A stretch of DNA of 64,000 nt, taken from Bacillota bacterium (lineage in GTDB: Bacteria > Bacillota > Clostridia > Oscillospirales > Oscillospiraceae). Location: NCBI GenBank assembly GCA_021770445.1, contig JAETQY010000005.1, forward strand, positions 177,185 to 241,184, read 5' to 3'. How positions within the stretch are numbered: position 1 is the stretch's first letter; every line of letters starts with the position of its first letter. Made by a program: the position numbers and the translations under genes. The notes beneath the pieces were generated by a model. That model searched no databases. It worked only from the letters and a program-made list of their open reading frames with translations, and was not told the DNA's origin. This document shows positions 5,982 to 15,542 of the stretch, piece after piece.

Positions 5982-8537
5982 TCACTCACCTTCCGTTGGG
6001 GTTAAGTTCCGTTTGGGGCTGCGCTGGGCCATCAGCTTGGTCAGCGTAGCGCAAAGCTGTTCGATATTGATGGGCTTGGCCAGATGGGCATCCATACCCG
6101 CCTGGGCGGTGCGGCTGATGTCCTCCGCAAAGGCGTTGGCCGTCAGGGCCACGATGGGGACAGTCTTGGCGTCCGGCCGGTCCAGGGCCCGGATGGCCTC
6201 GGTGGCCTGACAGCCGTCCATCTCCGGCATCTGCATATCCATCAGGATGGCGTCGAAGAAGTAAGGCTCCTCCTTCTGGAAGGCGTCCACTGCCTCCCGG
6301 CCGTTTTCCGCCGGAGTCACCTGGGCCCCCCGCATCTGAAGCAGCTCGGTGGCAATCTCCATATTCAGGAAGTTGTCCTCAGCCAGCAGGATGTGCCGGC
6401 CCTCCAGCTGAGCGGCGGGAGGGGCGTCGTTCTCCAGAGCGGACTGGGGGGCCTCCCCCACGTCGAAGGGCAGGGTGACGGAGAATATGGTCCCCTTACC
6501 CAGGGTGCTGTTGGCGGTGATCTGGCCGCCCATGCGGGTGACCAGGTTCTTTACAATGGGCATACCCAGGCCAGTGCCCATGACCTCCTTGGCGCCGAAC
6601 CGAATCTCCCGCTCATAGGGGTCAAAGAGCTTGGGCAGAAATTCCTTCGACATACCTGCGCCGGTGTCCTCCACGGTAAAGAGGTAGTTGTTGCGCCTGC
6701 CCTCGTCCATCTGCCGCAGAGTGACGGACACCCGGTCACCCGACTTGGTAAACTTCATGGCGTTGGACACCAGATTGTTGATAATCTGACCCAGCCGGGC
6801 CGGGTCGCCCTTGATCATGACATCCTTCACGTCCATGGACAGCTGGAACTCCTTCCCCCCGGCCTGGGCCTGGGACTGGAAGGGGGCGCTCCAGGTCTGC
6901 ATGGCGTCTACCAGATTGAAGGACTTGATCTCCATGGAGATGTTGCCCTGCTCCAGGCGGGAGATCTCCAGAATGTCGTTGATGAGGGCCAGCAGCTGCT
7001 GGCTGGCACCGCCGATCTTGTTCAGGTAGTCCCGGGTCTTATTCAGGTCCCCGCCGGCCTGAAGGGCCAGGTTGGTCATACCAATAATAATATTCAGCGG
7101 GGTACGCATGTCGTGACTCATGACGGAGAAGAACTGCTTCTGGGAGCGCTCGCTCTGCTCGGCGGCGGCCAGGGCGCCCTTGAGCAGGTAGACCTGTTGC
7201 TGCTGCTCCTCCTTCTCCTTCTCAATGTCCCGGAAGCAGATGACCGCCTCGTTGGGCATGATCTCCGGGTCGATCAGCAGGCGCGCGCTGATCCAGTGCT
7301 CCCCGTCGTCGAAGCGGCGCAGGAACTCGCCGCCGAAGTCCCGGGACTGCTGCCGGGCCAGCTCCCGGATGTTCTCCAGGGAGAAGTTTTTGGCGAAATC
7401 CTCCCCGGTCCAGTCGTCCAGGCCGGAAACGATGACCTTGAGCAGGTCGTCGTAGTCGCCCTGTCCCCTCCCCAGCTCCTCCATCACCAGATCGGAGGCC
7501 TTCGTGACCTCGTAAGTACCCGCCTTGATGTCGACGCGGTAGATGGCGTAGTACATGTTGCCCAAAACCTGCACCGTCTCGGTGGTCCGCTTGGCCGTGC
7601 GGCTCAGCGTCCGGTCCCGCAGCCACATGCCTATGGCGATGATCAGGAACAGCGCGATGCCGATGCTGTAATAGATCAGGATGCTCTGCACGCCCTGGAG
7701 CAGCGTGTCGTAGGGGACCGTCAGGATACACAGCCAGCCGTTGTTCGTGTGCTGGTAGTACAGCCCCCGGGTCAGCCCCTGCATACCGACGATCTCGTTG
7801 TCTCTGCCGTCCAGTTCTCCCCGGTTGACCCGGTCGAACAGGTTTTTAGTGTAGACCTGGAGCTCCTCATAAGTAGCCGTGAAGGGGGTGGCGGAATAGA
7901 GCAGATCGCCCTGGCTGTCCAGCACGTAGTAGGCGCCGCCCGCGGGCATCTCCTGAATGGTATGGTTCAGGACGAACTGCTCCAGGGGCACGTCAAACGC
8001 CACGGCGTTGTTGCTGCCCGCCGCGGAGACGGCCACAGTGATCACCTGTTCGTTTCCGCACACGCCGCAGACGTGGGCGTCGGTGAAGATCACCTCTCCT
8101 TCCGCCGCTATGGCCTGCTGATACCACTCCTGGTCCCGGTAGTCGTAGTCCCGGTTCCGCACTCCGCTGGCGGAGAGGACCTGACCGTCCCACACGGCGT
8201 AGATATCCGTGTGGCTGGTGTTGAGCAGCGAGGCGCTTTTTGCGAAGAAGTCGGCAAGCCAGGCCTCAAACTCCTCCGCACTGGCGCCCTGGCCGTACAT
8301 GTCCTCCTGGTAGTACATGGCCATGGTAAGGGTGCGGTCGTATTCGTTGAGCTGGCTGTTTTCATCGTTGGCGTAGCTGGTTACCAGGTTTTTCCCCATT
8401 GTCCTGGCATTTTCCAGCAGCAGTTCCCGGCTAATCAGCATCCCGGCCGCCGCCACCGCTATAAACAGCGCCAATATCCAGAGGATCCGCCAGCTGCTCC
8501 AATGGGAAGGGGCGACGCGCCCCTTATTATACTGCAT
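5982..8537 (-). CDS. Membrane hybrid sensor histidine kinase
   Basis: 851 residues from the ATG at 8537 (AAGGAG 8 bases upstream; the GTG at 8546 is less likely). Order: transmembrane helix 1 at about 17-36, an extracytoplasmic Cache-like sensor of some 240 residues, transmembrane helix 2 at about 282-303, a PAS-like linker, HisKA with SVMSHDMRTPLN (His near 474), a HATPase domain with the DTGAGM and GTGLGMPI boxes, and a C-terminal receiver (LLAEDN, ILMDMQMPEMDG, Asp near 765). It detects an outside signal and passes phosphate through its receiver to the HPt protein and on to the HD-GYP regulator downstream. The ligand is unknown. Confidence 0.93.
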   Translation of the reverse strand: MQYNKGRVAPSHWSSWRILWILALFIAVAAAGMLISRELLLENARTMGKNLVTSYANDENSQLNEYDRTLTMAMYYQEDMYGQGASAEEFEAWLADFFAKSASLLNTSHTDIYAVWDGQVLSASGVRNRDYDYRDQEWYQQAIAAEGEVIFTDAHVCGVCGNEQVITVAVSAAGSNNAVAFDVPLEQFVLNHTIQEMPAGGAYYVLDSQGDLLYSATPFTATYEELQVYTKNLFDRVNRGELDGRDNEIVGMQGLTRGLYYQHTNNGWLCILTVPYDTLLQGVQSILIYYSIGIALFLIIAIGMWLRDRTLSRTAKRTTETVQVLGNMYYAIYRVDIKAGTYEVTKASDLVMEELGRGQGDYDDLLKVIVSGLDDWTGEDFAKNFSLENIRELARQQSRDFGGEFLRRFDDGEHWISARLLIDPEIMPNEAVICFRDIEKEKEEQQQQVYLLKGALAAAEQSERSQKQFFSVMSHDMRTPLNIIIGMTNLALQAGGDLNKTRDYLNKIGGASQQLLALINDILEISRLEQGNISMEIKSFNLVDAMQTWSAPFQSQAQAGGKEFQLSMDVKDVMIKGDPARLGQIINNLVSNAMKFTKSGDRVSVTLRQMDEGRRNNYLFTVEDTGAGMSKEFLPKLFDPYEREIRFGAKEVMGTGLGMPIVKNLVTRMGGQITANSTLGKGTIFSVTLPFDVGEAPQSALENDAPPAAQLEGRHILLAEDNFLNMEIATELLQMRGAQVTPAENGREAVDAFQKEEPYFFDAILMDMQMPEMDGCQATEAIRALDRPDAKTVPIVALTANAFAEDISRTAQAGMDAHLAKPINIEQLCATLTKLMAQRSPKRNLTPTEGE

Positions 8538-8687
8538 ATTGTTCACTCCTTGTCTGGCCAGAGGTCCGTCTGGTCAAATGAAGCCGGTCTCTGTTATAAA
8601 CGGGCAGATAATCAGTCAACTTATAGTATATCATACTGCATCCGCGGTGTAAAGGCATTAAAGCTAAAATAAACAGGACTATAACAC

Positions 8688-8716
8688 TTGTCAAGCGGGA
8701 AAAAAGGCATTATAAT
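8688..8716 (+). promoter_or_regulatory. Sigma-A promoter of asnS
   Basis: TTGTCA (8688-8693), a 17-base spacer and a perfect TATAAT (8711-8716), giving a leader of about 60 nt. The leader is too short for a T-box. Confidence 0.85.
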
Positions 8717-8779
8717 AAGGAGGTCTTACCCGGCAACCCGCGTAAGGCCATTGATCTTGCACGATATGGAGAGGATTTT

Positions 8780-10174
<1,395 letters not shown>

Positions 10175-10189
10175 GCTAAAATCATATCT

Positions 10190-10230
10190 GAGCGGGCCGG
10201 GCGTAAGCCCGGCCCGCTCCATGTGTAAAA
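10190..10230 (+). terminator. Terminator after asnS
   Basis: GAGCGGGCCGGGC-GTAA-GCCCGGCCCGCTC, a 13-bp perfect stem. The T-tract is poor (CATGTGTAAA), so termination may be incomplete or use the following sequence. Confidence 0.7.
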
Positions 10231-10245
10231 AAATTATGAACGCTA

Positions 10246-10274
10246 TTGCAATTTGGTAACGAATGCGCTAGAAT
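10246..10274 (+). promoter_or_regulatory. Sigma-A promoter of htpG
   Basis: TTGCAA (10246-10251), a 17-base spacer and TAGAAT (10269-10274), immediately followed by the CIRCE dyad, which would cover the transcription start. Confidence 0.85.
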
Positions 10275-10278
10275 ACGG

Positions 10279-10305
10279 TTAGCACTCAAGCGGAAAGAGT
10301 GCTAA
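10279..10305. promoter_or_regulatory. CIRCE operator (HrcA binding site)
   Basis: TTAGCACTC-N9-GAGTGCTAA is an exact match to the CIRCE consensus, and it extends outward by three more paired bases (CGG/CCG). It starts 5 bases after the -10 box. HrcA, the heat-shock repressor, is known to bind this element, so htpG is predicted to be induced by heat together with groESL and dnaK. HrcA itself is not in the window. Confidence 0.96.
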
Positions 10306-10352
10306 CCGTATTGTTATCAAACAAATTTATTATACATGGAGGAATCAAAATC

Positions 10353-12269
10353 ATGGCAAAGAAGCAATTCAAAGCGGAATCTAAGCGACTGCTGGACCTG
10401 ATGGTCAATTCCATCTACACCCACAAGGAGATCTTTCTCCGGGAGCTGATCTCCAACGCCAGTGACGCAGAGGACAAGCTGGCCTACAAGTCCCTCACCG
10501 ACGACAGCGTAAGCGTCAAGCGCAAGGACCTGAAAATTACCATCGTCCCTGACAAGGAGGGGCGGCTGCTCACCGTGTCAGACAACGGCATCGGCATGAG
10601 CAAGGAGGACCTGGAGGCCAACCTGGGCACCATCGCCCGCAGCGGCTCCGGCCAGTTCAAGGCCGGTCTCACCGAGGACGACAAAGCCGCCGACAAGATT
10701 GACGTCATCGGTCAGTTTGGCGTGGGCTTCTACTCCGCCTTCATGGTGGCCGACCACGTGACCGTCATCTCCCGGGCCTGGGGCAGCGACGAGGCCTGGA
10801 TGTGGCAGTCCGACGGGGCGGACGGCTACACCGTCACCGCCTGCGAGAAGGAGGCCCCCGGCACCGATGTCATCATGCACATCAAGGCCAACGCCGAGGG
10901 AGAGGACTACGATCAGTATTTGGAGACCTATAAATTACAGGAGCTCATTAAGAAGTACTCCGACTACATCCGCTACCCCATCGTCATGGAGGTGGAGGAC
11001 TACCGCCAGAAGGAGAAGCCCGCCGACGCCCCCGAGGACTACAAGCCCGAGTGGGAGACCGTCAAGGAGTGGAAGACCTTGAACTCCATGGTCCCCCTGT
11101 GGCAGCGGCAGAAGAGCAAGGTGAAGCCCGAGGAGTACAACGCCTTTTATAAGGAGAAGTTCGGCGACTGGCAGGACCCCCTGACAGTGATCCACACCAG
11201 CGCCGAGGGCGCCGTCACCTACAAGGCCATGCTCTACATCCCGGAGAAGACCCCCTACGACTTCTACACCCGAGAGTATCAGAAGGGTCTCCAGCTCTAC
11301 TCCTCCGGGGTGCTCATCATGGACAAGTGCGCCGATCTGCTCCCCGACCATTTCCGCTTTGTCAAGGGCGTGGTGGACTCCTCCGACTTCTCCCTGAACA
11401 TCAGCCGTGAGGTCCTCCAGCATACCCGGCAGCTCAAGACCATCGCCGCCGCCCTGGAGAAAAAGATCAAGAACGAGCTGCTGAAAATGCAGAAGGAGGA
11501 CCGGGAGAAGTACGAAAAATTCTGGTCCGCCTTCGGCACTCAGCTGAAGTACGGCGTGGTGTCCGACTACGGCCAGCACAAGGATATTTTGCAGGATCTG
11601 CTGCTGTTCTGGTCCTCTAAGGAGGGCAAAAACACCACCCTAGCCGCCTACAAGGACCGGATGCCTGAGGACCAGCCCTTCTACTACTACGCCTGCGGCG
11701 AGAGTGTGGAGAAAATCGCCAAGCTGCCCCAGGTGGAGCGCATCCTGGACAAGGGCTATGAAATTCTGTACTGCACCGAGGATGTGGACGACTTCGTCAT
11801 GAAGGGCCTGCGGGAAATCGACGGCAAGCAGTTCAAGTCAGTCACCGAGGAGGACGCCCTCCCCCAGACCGACGAGGAGAAGAAGGCGGCCGAGGAGAAG
11901 GCCGAGGCCGGCAAGCCGGTGCTGGAGGCGGTGAAAGAGGCCCTGGGCGATCAGGTAAAGGAGGTACGGGTGTCCGCCATCCTCAAGTCGGGGGCCTGCT
12001 GTCTGTCTGCCGACGGGCCGGTCTCCATCGAGATGGAGCGATACATGCGCAAGGTGGAGGGCGGCCAGCCCATGAAGGCCGACCGGGTGTTGGAGCTCAA
12101 CCCCGATTCCGCCCCCTTCGCCGCCCTCAAGAAGGCGGTGGACGCCGGGGACAAGGAGCTTGTGGCGAAATATTCCAAGCTCCTCTACGCCCAGGCCCTG
12201 CTGCTGGCCGACCTGCCCCTGGAGGACCCGGCGGAGTACACCGAGCTGGTGTGTTCCCTGATGGTCTGA
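10353..12269 (+). CDS. htpG: Molecular chaperone HtpG (Hsp90)
   Basis: 638 residues from the ATG at 10353 (MAKKQFKAESKRLLDLMVNS) behind ATGGAGGAA; the ORF-track start at 10299 lies inside the operator. The GHKL ATPase motifs are present: LRELISNASDA, DNGIGM and GQFGVGFYSAFM. The middle domain carries YIPEKTPYD and GVVDSSDFSLNISREVLQ, with the catalytic arginine region, and the C-terminal dimerisation domain follows. It is a cytoplasmic ATP-dependent chaperone acting late in folding and in stress. Control by the CIRCE element directly upstream is expected; in Bacillus subtilis htpG belongs to a different, non-HrcA class. Confidence 0.97.
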   Translation: MAKKQFKAESKRLLDLMVNSIYTHKEIFLRELISNASDAEDKLAYKSLTDDSVSVKRKDLKITIVPDKEGRLLTVSDNGIGMSKEDLEANLGTIARSGSGQFKAGLTEDDKAADKIDVIGQFGVGFYSAFMVADHVTVISRAWGSDEAWMWQSDGADGYTVTACEKEAPGTDVIMHIKANAEGEDYDQYLETYKLQELIKKYSDYIRYPIVMEVEDYRQKEKPADAPEDYKPEWETVKEWKTLNSMVPLWQRQKSKVKPEEYNAFYKEKFGDWQDPLTVIHTSAEGAVTYKAMLYIPEKTPYDFYTREYQKGLQLYSSGVLIMDKCADLLPDHFRFVKGVVDSSDFSLNISREVLQHTRQLKTIAAALEKKIKNELLKMQKEDREKYEKFWSAFGTQLKYGVVSDYGQHKDILQDLLLFWSSKEGKNTTLAAYKDRMPEDQPFYYYACGESVEKIAKLPQVERILDKGYEILYCTEDVDDFVMKGLREIDGKQFKSVTEEDALPQTDEEKKAAEEKAEAGKPVLEAVKEALGDQVKEVRVSAILKSGACCLSADGPVSIEMERYMRKVEGGQPMKADRVLELNPDSAPFAALKKAVDAGDKELVAKYSKLLYAQALLLADLPLEDPAEYTELVCSLMV

Positions 12270-12335
12270 TAACGGATATGGCTGTGTGGAAAGCTGAGCT
12301 TTCTCAGGAATAATGTATTCAGGAGGTAAATTGAG

Positions 12336-12710
12336 ATGGAACAGAGGTTTTTTATTTGTGAGCACTGCGGCAACATCGTTGCTATGGTGAAGGATAGCGG
12401 CGTGCCAGTCATGTGTTGCGGGCAGAAGATGAAGGAGATTGTCCCCGGCACCACTGACGCGGCTGTAGAGAAGCACATCCCCGTGTATCAGGTGGAGGAC
12501 GGCGTAGTGACGGTGCGTGTCGGCTCTGTGGACCACCCTATGCTGCCGGAGCACTATATTGAGTGGGTGTCCCTCCAGACCAGGCAGGGCAACCAGCGCA
12601 AGGCGTTACACCCGGGAGACGCTCCGGAGGTCTGCTTTGCCCTGTGCGAGGGGGACGAGGTGGAGGCTGTCTATGCCTACTGCAACCTCCATGGGCTCTG
12701 GAAGGTGTAA
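12336..12710 (+). CDS. dfx: Desulfoferrodoxin / 2Fe superoxide reductase
   Basis: 124 residues. The N-terminal desulforedoxin centre is shown by C8-x2-C11 and adjacent C27-C28 (MCCGQKM). The catalytic neelaredoxin domain has the iron ligands in EKHIPVY, DHPM, EHYIEWV and AYCNLHGLW, so both iron sites appear intact. The enzyme reduces superoxide to peroxide without making oxygen and is characteristic of strict anaerobes, taking electrons from rubredoxin. The start has AGGAGG 9 bases upstream. It follows htpG with a 66-base gap that holds only a small dyad (GAAAGC/GCTTTC), so stress read-through from htpG is possible. Confidence 0.95.
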   Translation: MEQRFFICEHCGNIVAMVKDSGVPVMCCGQKMKEIVPGTTDAAVEKHIPVYQVEDGVVTVRVGSVDHPMLPEHYIEWVSLQTRQGNQRKALHPGDAPEVCFALCEGDEVEAVYAYCNLHGLWKV

Positions 12711-12740
12711 CGGGAGTCCCCGCATTTTTGAATAAAAATC

Positions 12741-12794
12741 CGCCCTTTCGGTTAAACTGGCCACAAGCCAAATTTTACCGAAAGGGTGGTTTTC
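12741..12794 (+). terminator. Terminator-like hairpin overlapping the CBS gene ribosome site
   Basis: CCCTTTCGGTTAAA and TTTTACCGAAAGGG form a long stem enclosing GGCCACAAGCC, followed by GTGGTTTTCC. The 3' arm contains GAAAGGGTGG, the only Shine-Dalgarno candidate for the gene starting at 12796. The hairpin therefore ends dfx transcription and would also sequester that ribosome site on read-through RNA. Confidence 0.65.
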
Positions 12795-12795
12795 C

Positions 12796-13224
12796 ATGCA
12801 GGTGAAGGACCTTATGAATCCCAGCGCGGTGACGGTGGAGCCCTCCTCCTCCGCGGCGCTGGCCGCCCGGCTCATCAGCCGGCACAACGTGGGGGCGCTG
12901 CCGGTGTGCGGGAGCGACCGCCGCCTCCGGGGGATGGTCACCGACCGGGACATCGTCCTGCGGTGCATCGCCGCCGAGGAGGACCCGGCCCAGACCCCGG
13001 TGCGGGACATTATGACCCGCTCCTGCGCCACCGTCGCCCCCGGGGACGACTGCCGGGAGGCCACCCGGCTCATGGCACAGCACCAGGTCCGCCGCCTGCC
13101 GGTGGTGGAGGGTGGCAAGCTGGTGGGGGTGATCTCCCTGTCCGACCTGGCCCGCAGCGGCCGATTCGACATGGAGGCCGCTCAGGCCCTCAGTGAAATT
13201 TCAGAAAACATTATCGTGCGCTGA
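12796..13224 (+). CDS. CBS-domain-pair protein
   Basis: 142 residues made of two CBS motifs and nothing else: MQVKDLMNPSAVTVEP ... GMVTDRDIVLR and VRDIMTRSCATVAP ... GVISLSDLAR. Tandem CBS pairs bind adenosine nucleotides (AMP, ATP, SAM, c-di-AMP) and report energy or stress state. Stand-alone proteins of this kind are common in Clostridia and their targets are mostly unknown. The start codon lies 9 bases after GAAAGGG, in the 3' arm of a stable hairpin (see the terminator entry), which makes translational control plausible. Confidence 0.85.
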   Translation: MQVKDLMNPSAVTVEPSSSAALAARLISRHNVGALPVCGSDRRLRGMVTDRDIVLRCIAAEEDPAQTPVRDIMTRSCATVAPGDDCREATRLMAQHQVRRLPVVEGGKLVGVISLSDLARSGRFDMEAAQALSEISENIIVR

Positions 13225-13254
13225 TTGGACAAACGCCCTCCTGTGCCTTATAAT
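13225..13254 (+). promoter_or_regulatory. Sigma-A promoter of trmO-like gene
   Basis: TTGGAC (13225-13230), an 18-base spacer and TATAAT (13249-13254). It starts right after the CBS gene stop and gives a very short leader ending in AGGAGGG. Confidence 0.75.
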
Positions 13255-13274
13255 GGGTGCAGGAGGGATTTTTT

Positions 13275-13940
13275 ATGGAGATGACCCCCATTGCCCATAT
13301 CAGAAGCGACTTTTCAGAAAAATTTGGCATTCCCCGGCAGAGCGGCTTGGTAGAGGAGCTGAGGGCCTCCATCGTGTTTGAGCCCCCATATCGGGACCCC
13401 AGCGCCCTGCGGGGGATCGACGGCTTCTCCCACCTGTGGCTCATCTGGGAGTTCTCCCAGGCTCAGGGCTGGTCCCCCACCGTCCGGCCACCCCGCCTGG
13501 GCGGGAACAAGCGGCTGGGGGTGTTCGCCACCCGCTCTCCCTTCCGGCCCAATCCCATCGGCCTGTCCTGCGTCCGGCTGGTGGAGGTCTGTCAGGATCG
13601 GGAGCTGGGACTGGTCCTGGTGGTGGCCGGGGCCGATCTGATGGATGGCACCCCCATCTACGATGTAAAACCCTATCTGCCCTACGCCGACTGCAAGTCC
13701 GACGCCGTGGGGGGCTTTGCCTCTATCCCAAAGGAGGCCAGCTTGGAGGTGGACTGCCCCCCAGAGCTGCTGCAACCTGTCCCGGGGGACAAACGGGCCG
13801 CCCTGCTGGCTGTGTTGGCTCAGGACCCCCGGCCCCAGTACCAGGACGACCGGTCCCGGGTGTACGGCATGTCCTTCGCCGGGTGCGAGGTGAAGTTCCG
13901 GGTGGAGGGAGACAGGCTGACGGTTATGGAAATTTCATAG
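13275..13940 (+). CDS. trmO: tRNA (t6A37) N6-methyltransferase TrmO/TsaA family
   Basis: 221 residues from the ATG at 13275, 7 bases after AGGAGGG (the ORF-track start overlaps the ribosome site). The YaeB/TsaA fold is evident from PIAHIRSDF, GFSHLWLIWEFSQ, RLGGNKRLGVFATRSPFRPNPIGLS and GTPIYDVKPYLPYAD. TrmO uses S-adenosylmethionine to methylate the t6A base at position 37 of tRNA-Thr, tuning ACY decoding. The C-terminal part (RVYGMSFAGCEVKFRVEG) is the expected small extra domain. It is a single gene with its own promoter. Confidence 0.9.
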   Translation: MEMTPIAHIRSDFSEKFGIPRQSGLVEELRASIVFEPPYRDPSALRGIDGFSHLWLIWEFSQAQGWSPTVRPPRLGGNKRLGVFATRSPFRPNPIGLSCVRLVEVCQDRELGLVLVVAGADLMDGTPIYDVKPYLPYADCKSDAVGGFASIPKEASLEVDCPPELLQPVPGDKRAALLAVLAQDPRPQYQDDRSRVYGMSFAGCEVKFRVEGDRLTVMEIS

Positions 13941-13985
13941 GCGCCCCTACAGTGGGTGGAACCCGAAAAATTTTTCAAAAACCTC

Positions 13986-14016
13986 TTGACCTTCCCCCTT
14001 CTGGACCGTGTATGAT
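13986..14016 (+). promoter_or_regulatory. MerR-type 19-bp-spacer promoter, site 1
   Basis: TTGACC (13986-13991), a 19-base spacer and TATGAT (14011-14016). The spacer holds an imperfect dyad, ACCTTCC-N7-GGACCGT. A nearly identical sequence precedes the merR gene at 14838. Long spacers with a central dyad are the mark of promoters activated by MerR-family untwisting. Confidence 0.8.
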
Positions 14017-14040
14017 CGTCTCAGAAAGGAGCTGAAGAAC

Positions 14041-14841
14041 ATGGAGCACAATCTGACAGTGGCCCAGACCGCAATTACGGCCATGGCCCTGGTCGGGGTA
14101 TTTACAGTGGTCCTTCCTCTGGGACTGGGAATCTTCTTTTGGAAAAGAACCGGGGGACGCTGGAGGTTTTTCTTCCTCGGCTGCGTGGTATTTCCTGTCT
14201 TTGCCATGGTGCTGGAACAACAGGTCCATGGGCTGCTGCTGGGCGGTTCTCTTGGCCCGACACTGCAAGGGAATCTCTGGCTGTACGCCCTGTACGCCGG
14301 CCTGATGGCCGGGATATTTGAGGAGTGCGGCCGGTGGCTGGCCTTTAAGCTGTCCCTGCGGTGGAGCCGGGGACCAGAGGACGCCCTGATGTACGGCGCG
14401 GGCCACGGCGGGATTGAGGCGGTGCTGCTGGCCGGGATGACAATGGTAAACAACATCGTCATCTCCCTGACGCTGAACCGGGGCGGGCTGGATGCGGTGG
14501 AGGAACTGATGGGCCCCATCCCGGAGGCCGGTATGACGGCGATCCGGGGCATAGCCGCCACTCCGGCGGGCCTCTACTTCTGGACAGCCTTTGAGCGGCT
14601 GTCGGCGGTGGGCCTGCACATTGCCCTGTCGGTGCTGGTGTACGCTGCCGTCCGCAATCGGGGCAAGCGGTACTGGTTCCCCGCGGCGATTCTGATCCAC
14701 GCCCTGGTGGATATGGTGGCCGTTTTGACCAACGCCCTCTTCTCCGTTGTCATCACAGAGGGGACCGTCGCTCTGCTCACCCTGGGGGTGATATTCCTGG
14801 CGCGAAAGGTTTATTTGGGTGAAAAGCAAGAAATCTCTTGA
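14041..14841 (+). CDS. YhfC-family intramembrane protease-like membrane protein
   Basis: 266 residues with about seven hydrophobic helices. Conserved polar motifs sit within or beside membrane segments: GIFEECGRWLAFK, YGAGHGGIEA and LIHALVDM. The EE plus two His-containing motifs is the arrangement of YhfC/PrsW-related glutamic-type intramembrane proteases. The start at 14041 follows AAAGGAG; the GTG at 14008 overlaps the promoter. The gene is preceded by a promoter with a 19-bp spacer matching that of the adjacent membrane-bound MerR regulator, so it is probably that regulator's target, perhaps in a membrane-stress response. Substrate unknown. Confidence 0.75.
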   Translation: MEHNLTVAQTAITAMALVGVFTVVLPLGLGIFFWKRTGGRWRFFFLGCVVFPVFAMVLEQQVHGLLLGGSLGPTLQGNLWLYALYAGLMAGIFEECGRWLAFKLSLRWSRGPEDALMYGAGHGGIEAVLLAGMTMVNNIVISLTLNRGGLDAVEELMGPIPEAGMTAIRGIAATPAGLYFWTAFERLSAVGLHIALSVLVYAAVRNRGKRYWFPAAILIHALVDMVAVLTNALFSVVITEGTVALLTLGVIFLARKVYLGEKQEIS

Positions 14842-14868
14842 CCTTCCCCCTTGTGGAAGGTGTAAGGT
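14838..14868 (+). promoter_or_regulatory. MerR-type 19-bp-spacer promoter, site 2 (autoregulation)
   Basis: TTGACC (14838-14843), a 19-base spacer and TAAGGT (14863-14868), with a perfect dyad ACCTTCC-N7-GGAAGGT at 14841-14861. It overlaps the end of the upstream protease-like gene and drives the MerR operon. Confidence 0.88.
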
Positions 14869-14891
14869 AGTTTCAAAAAGGGGGAACGTCC

Positions 14892-15542
14892 ATGAAGATC
14901 AACGAGGTGGAGGCCCAGGTGGGCATCACAAAAAAGAACATCCGCTTCTATGAGGAGCAGGGGCTGCTGTCCCCCCGGCGCAACAGCGAGAACGGCTACC
15001 GGGACTACGGCGAGGCGGAGGTGGCCGTCCTGCGGCAGATCAAGCTCATGCGCAAGCTGGGCGTGCCCCTGGAGGAGATCAGGAAAATGCAGGCCGGCGG
15101 CACCGTGGCCGACGGGATGCGCCGCCACCTGGTCACCCTGGAGCGGGAGCAGAAGAGCCTGGAGAAGTCCATCCAGCTCTGCCAGTCCCTGAAGGACCGG
15201 GAGGAGCGGCTGGACGCCCTGGACGCCGCCGGGCTGCTGGAGGAGATGGAGAGGCTGGAGCAGGCGGGCACCACCTTCCAGGACAAGCAGAAAAACGACT
15301 TGAAGCCTGTCCGGTATGTGGGCGCCGTTGTCATGGCCCTGCTCACCACCGCCCTGATGGCCGCCCTCATTGCGTTGATGGTGTGGGCCTTCACCGTGGA
15401 CCCCGCCGACGCCCCGCCTTTGGCGCTGGTAGTGGTGCTGGTGGCCCTTCCCGGGGTGGTTATCCTGGGGGTGCTGCTGGCTCTGTTCCAGCGGATCAAG
15501 GAAATTCAGAAGGGAGAGGAAGACGATGCGAAAAACTACTAG
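14892..15542 (+). CDS. Membrane-anchored MerR-family transcriptional regulator
   Basis: 216 residues. The N-terminal winged helix is typical MerR (KINEVEAQVGITKKNIRFYEEQGLLSPRRN, GYRDYGEAEV), followed by a dimerisation helix (about 75-130) and then, unusually, two transmembrane helices (RYVGAVVMALLTTALMAALIALMVWAF and ALVVVLVALPGVVILGVLLALF) and a charged tail IKEIQKGEEDDAKNY. A MerR protein tethered to the membrane could sense envelope state. GGGGGAAC precedes the start. The gene has a perfect MerR operator in its own promoter and overlaps the next gene by 17 bases. The two following small membrane proteins end in closely similar tails, so the set probably arose by duplication of the C-terminal part. 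Confidence 0.88.
   Translation: MKINEVEAQVGITKKNIRFYEEQGLLSPRRNSENGYRDYGEAEVAVLRQIKLMRKLGVPLEEIRKMQAGGTVADGMRRHLVTLEREQKSLEKSIQLCQSLKDREERLDALDAAGLLEEMERLEQAGTTFQDKQKNDLKPVRYVGAVVMALLTTALMAALIALMVWAFTVDPADAPPLALVVVLVALPGVVILGVLLALFQRIKEIQKGEEDDAKNY

Noticed and set aside
6084-8672. 862-aa plus-strand ORF opposite the hybrid kinase
   Set aside because: Antisense shadow; includes a run of leucines opposite the kinase glutamine codons, and no domain is recognisable.
8717-8779. Possible T-box leader before asnS
   Set aside because: Only about 60 nt between promoter and start codon, with no terminator/antiterminator pair and no T-box motif.
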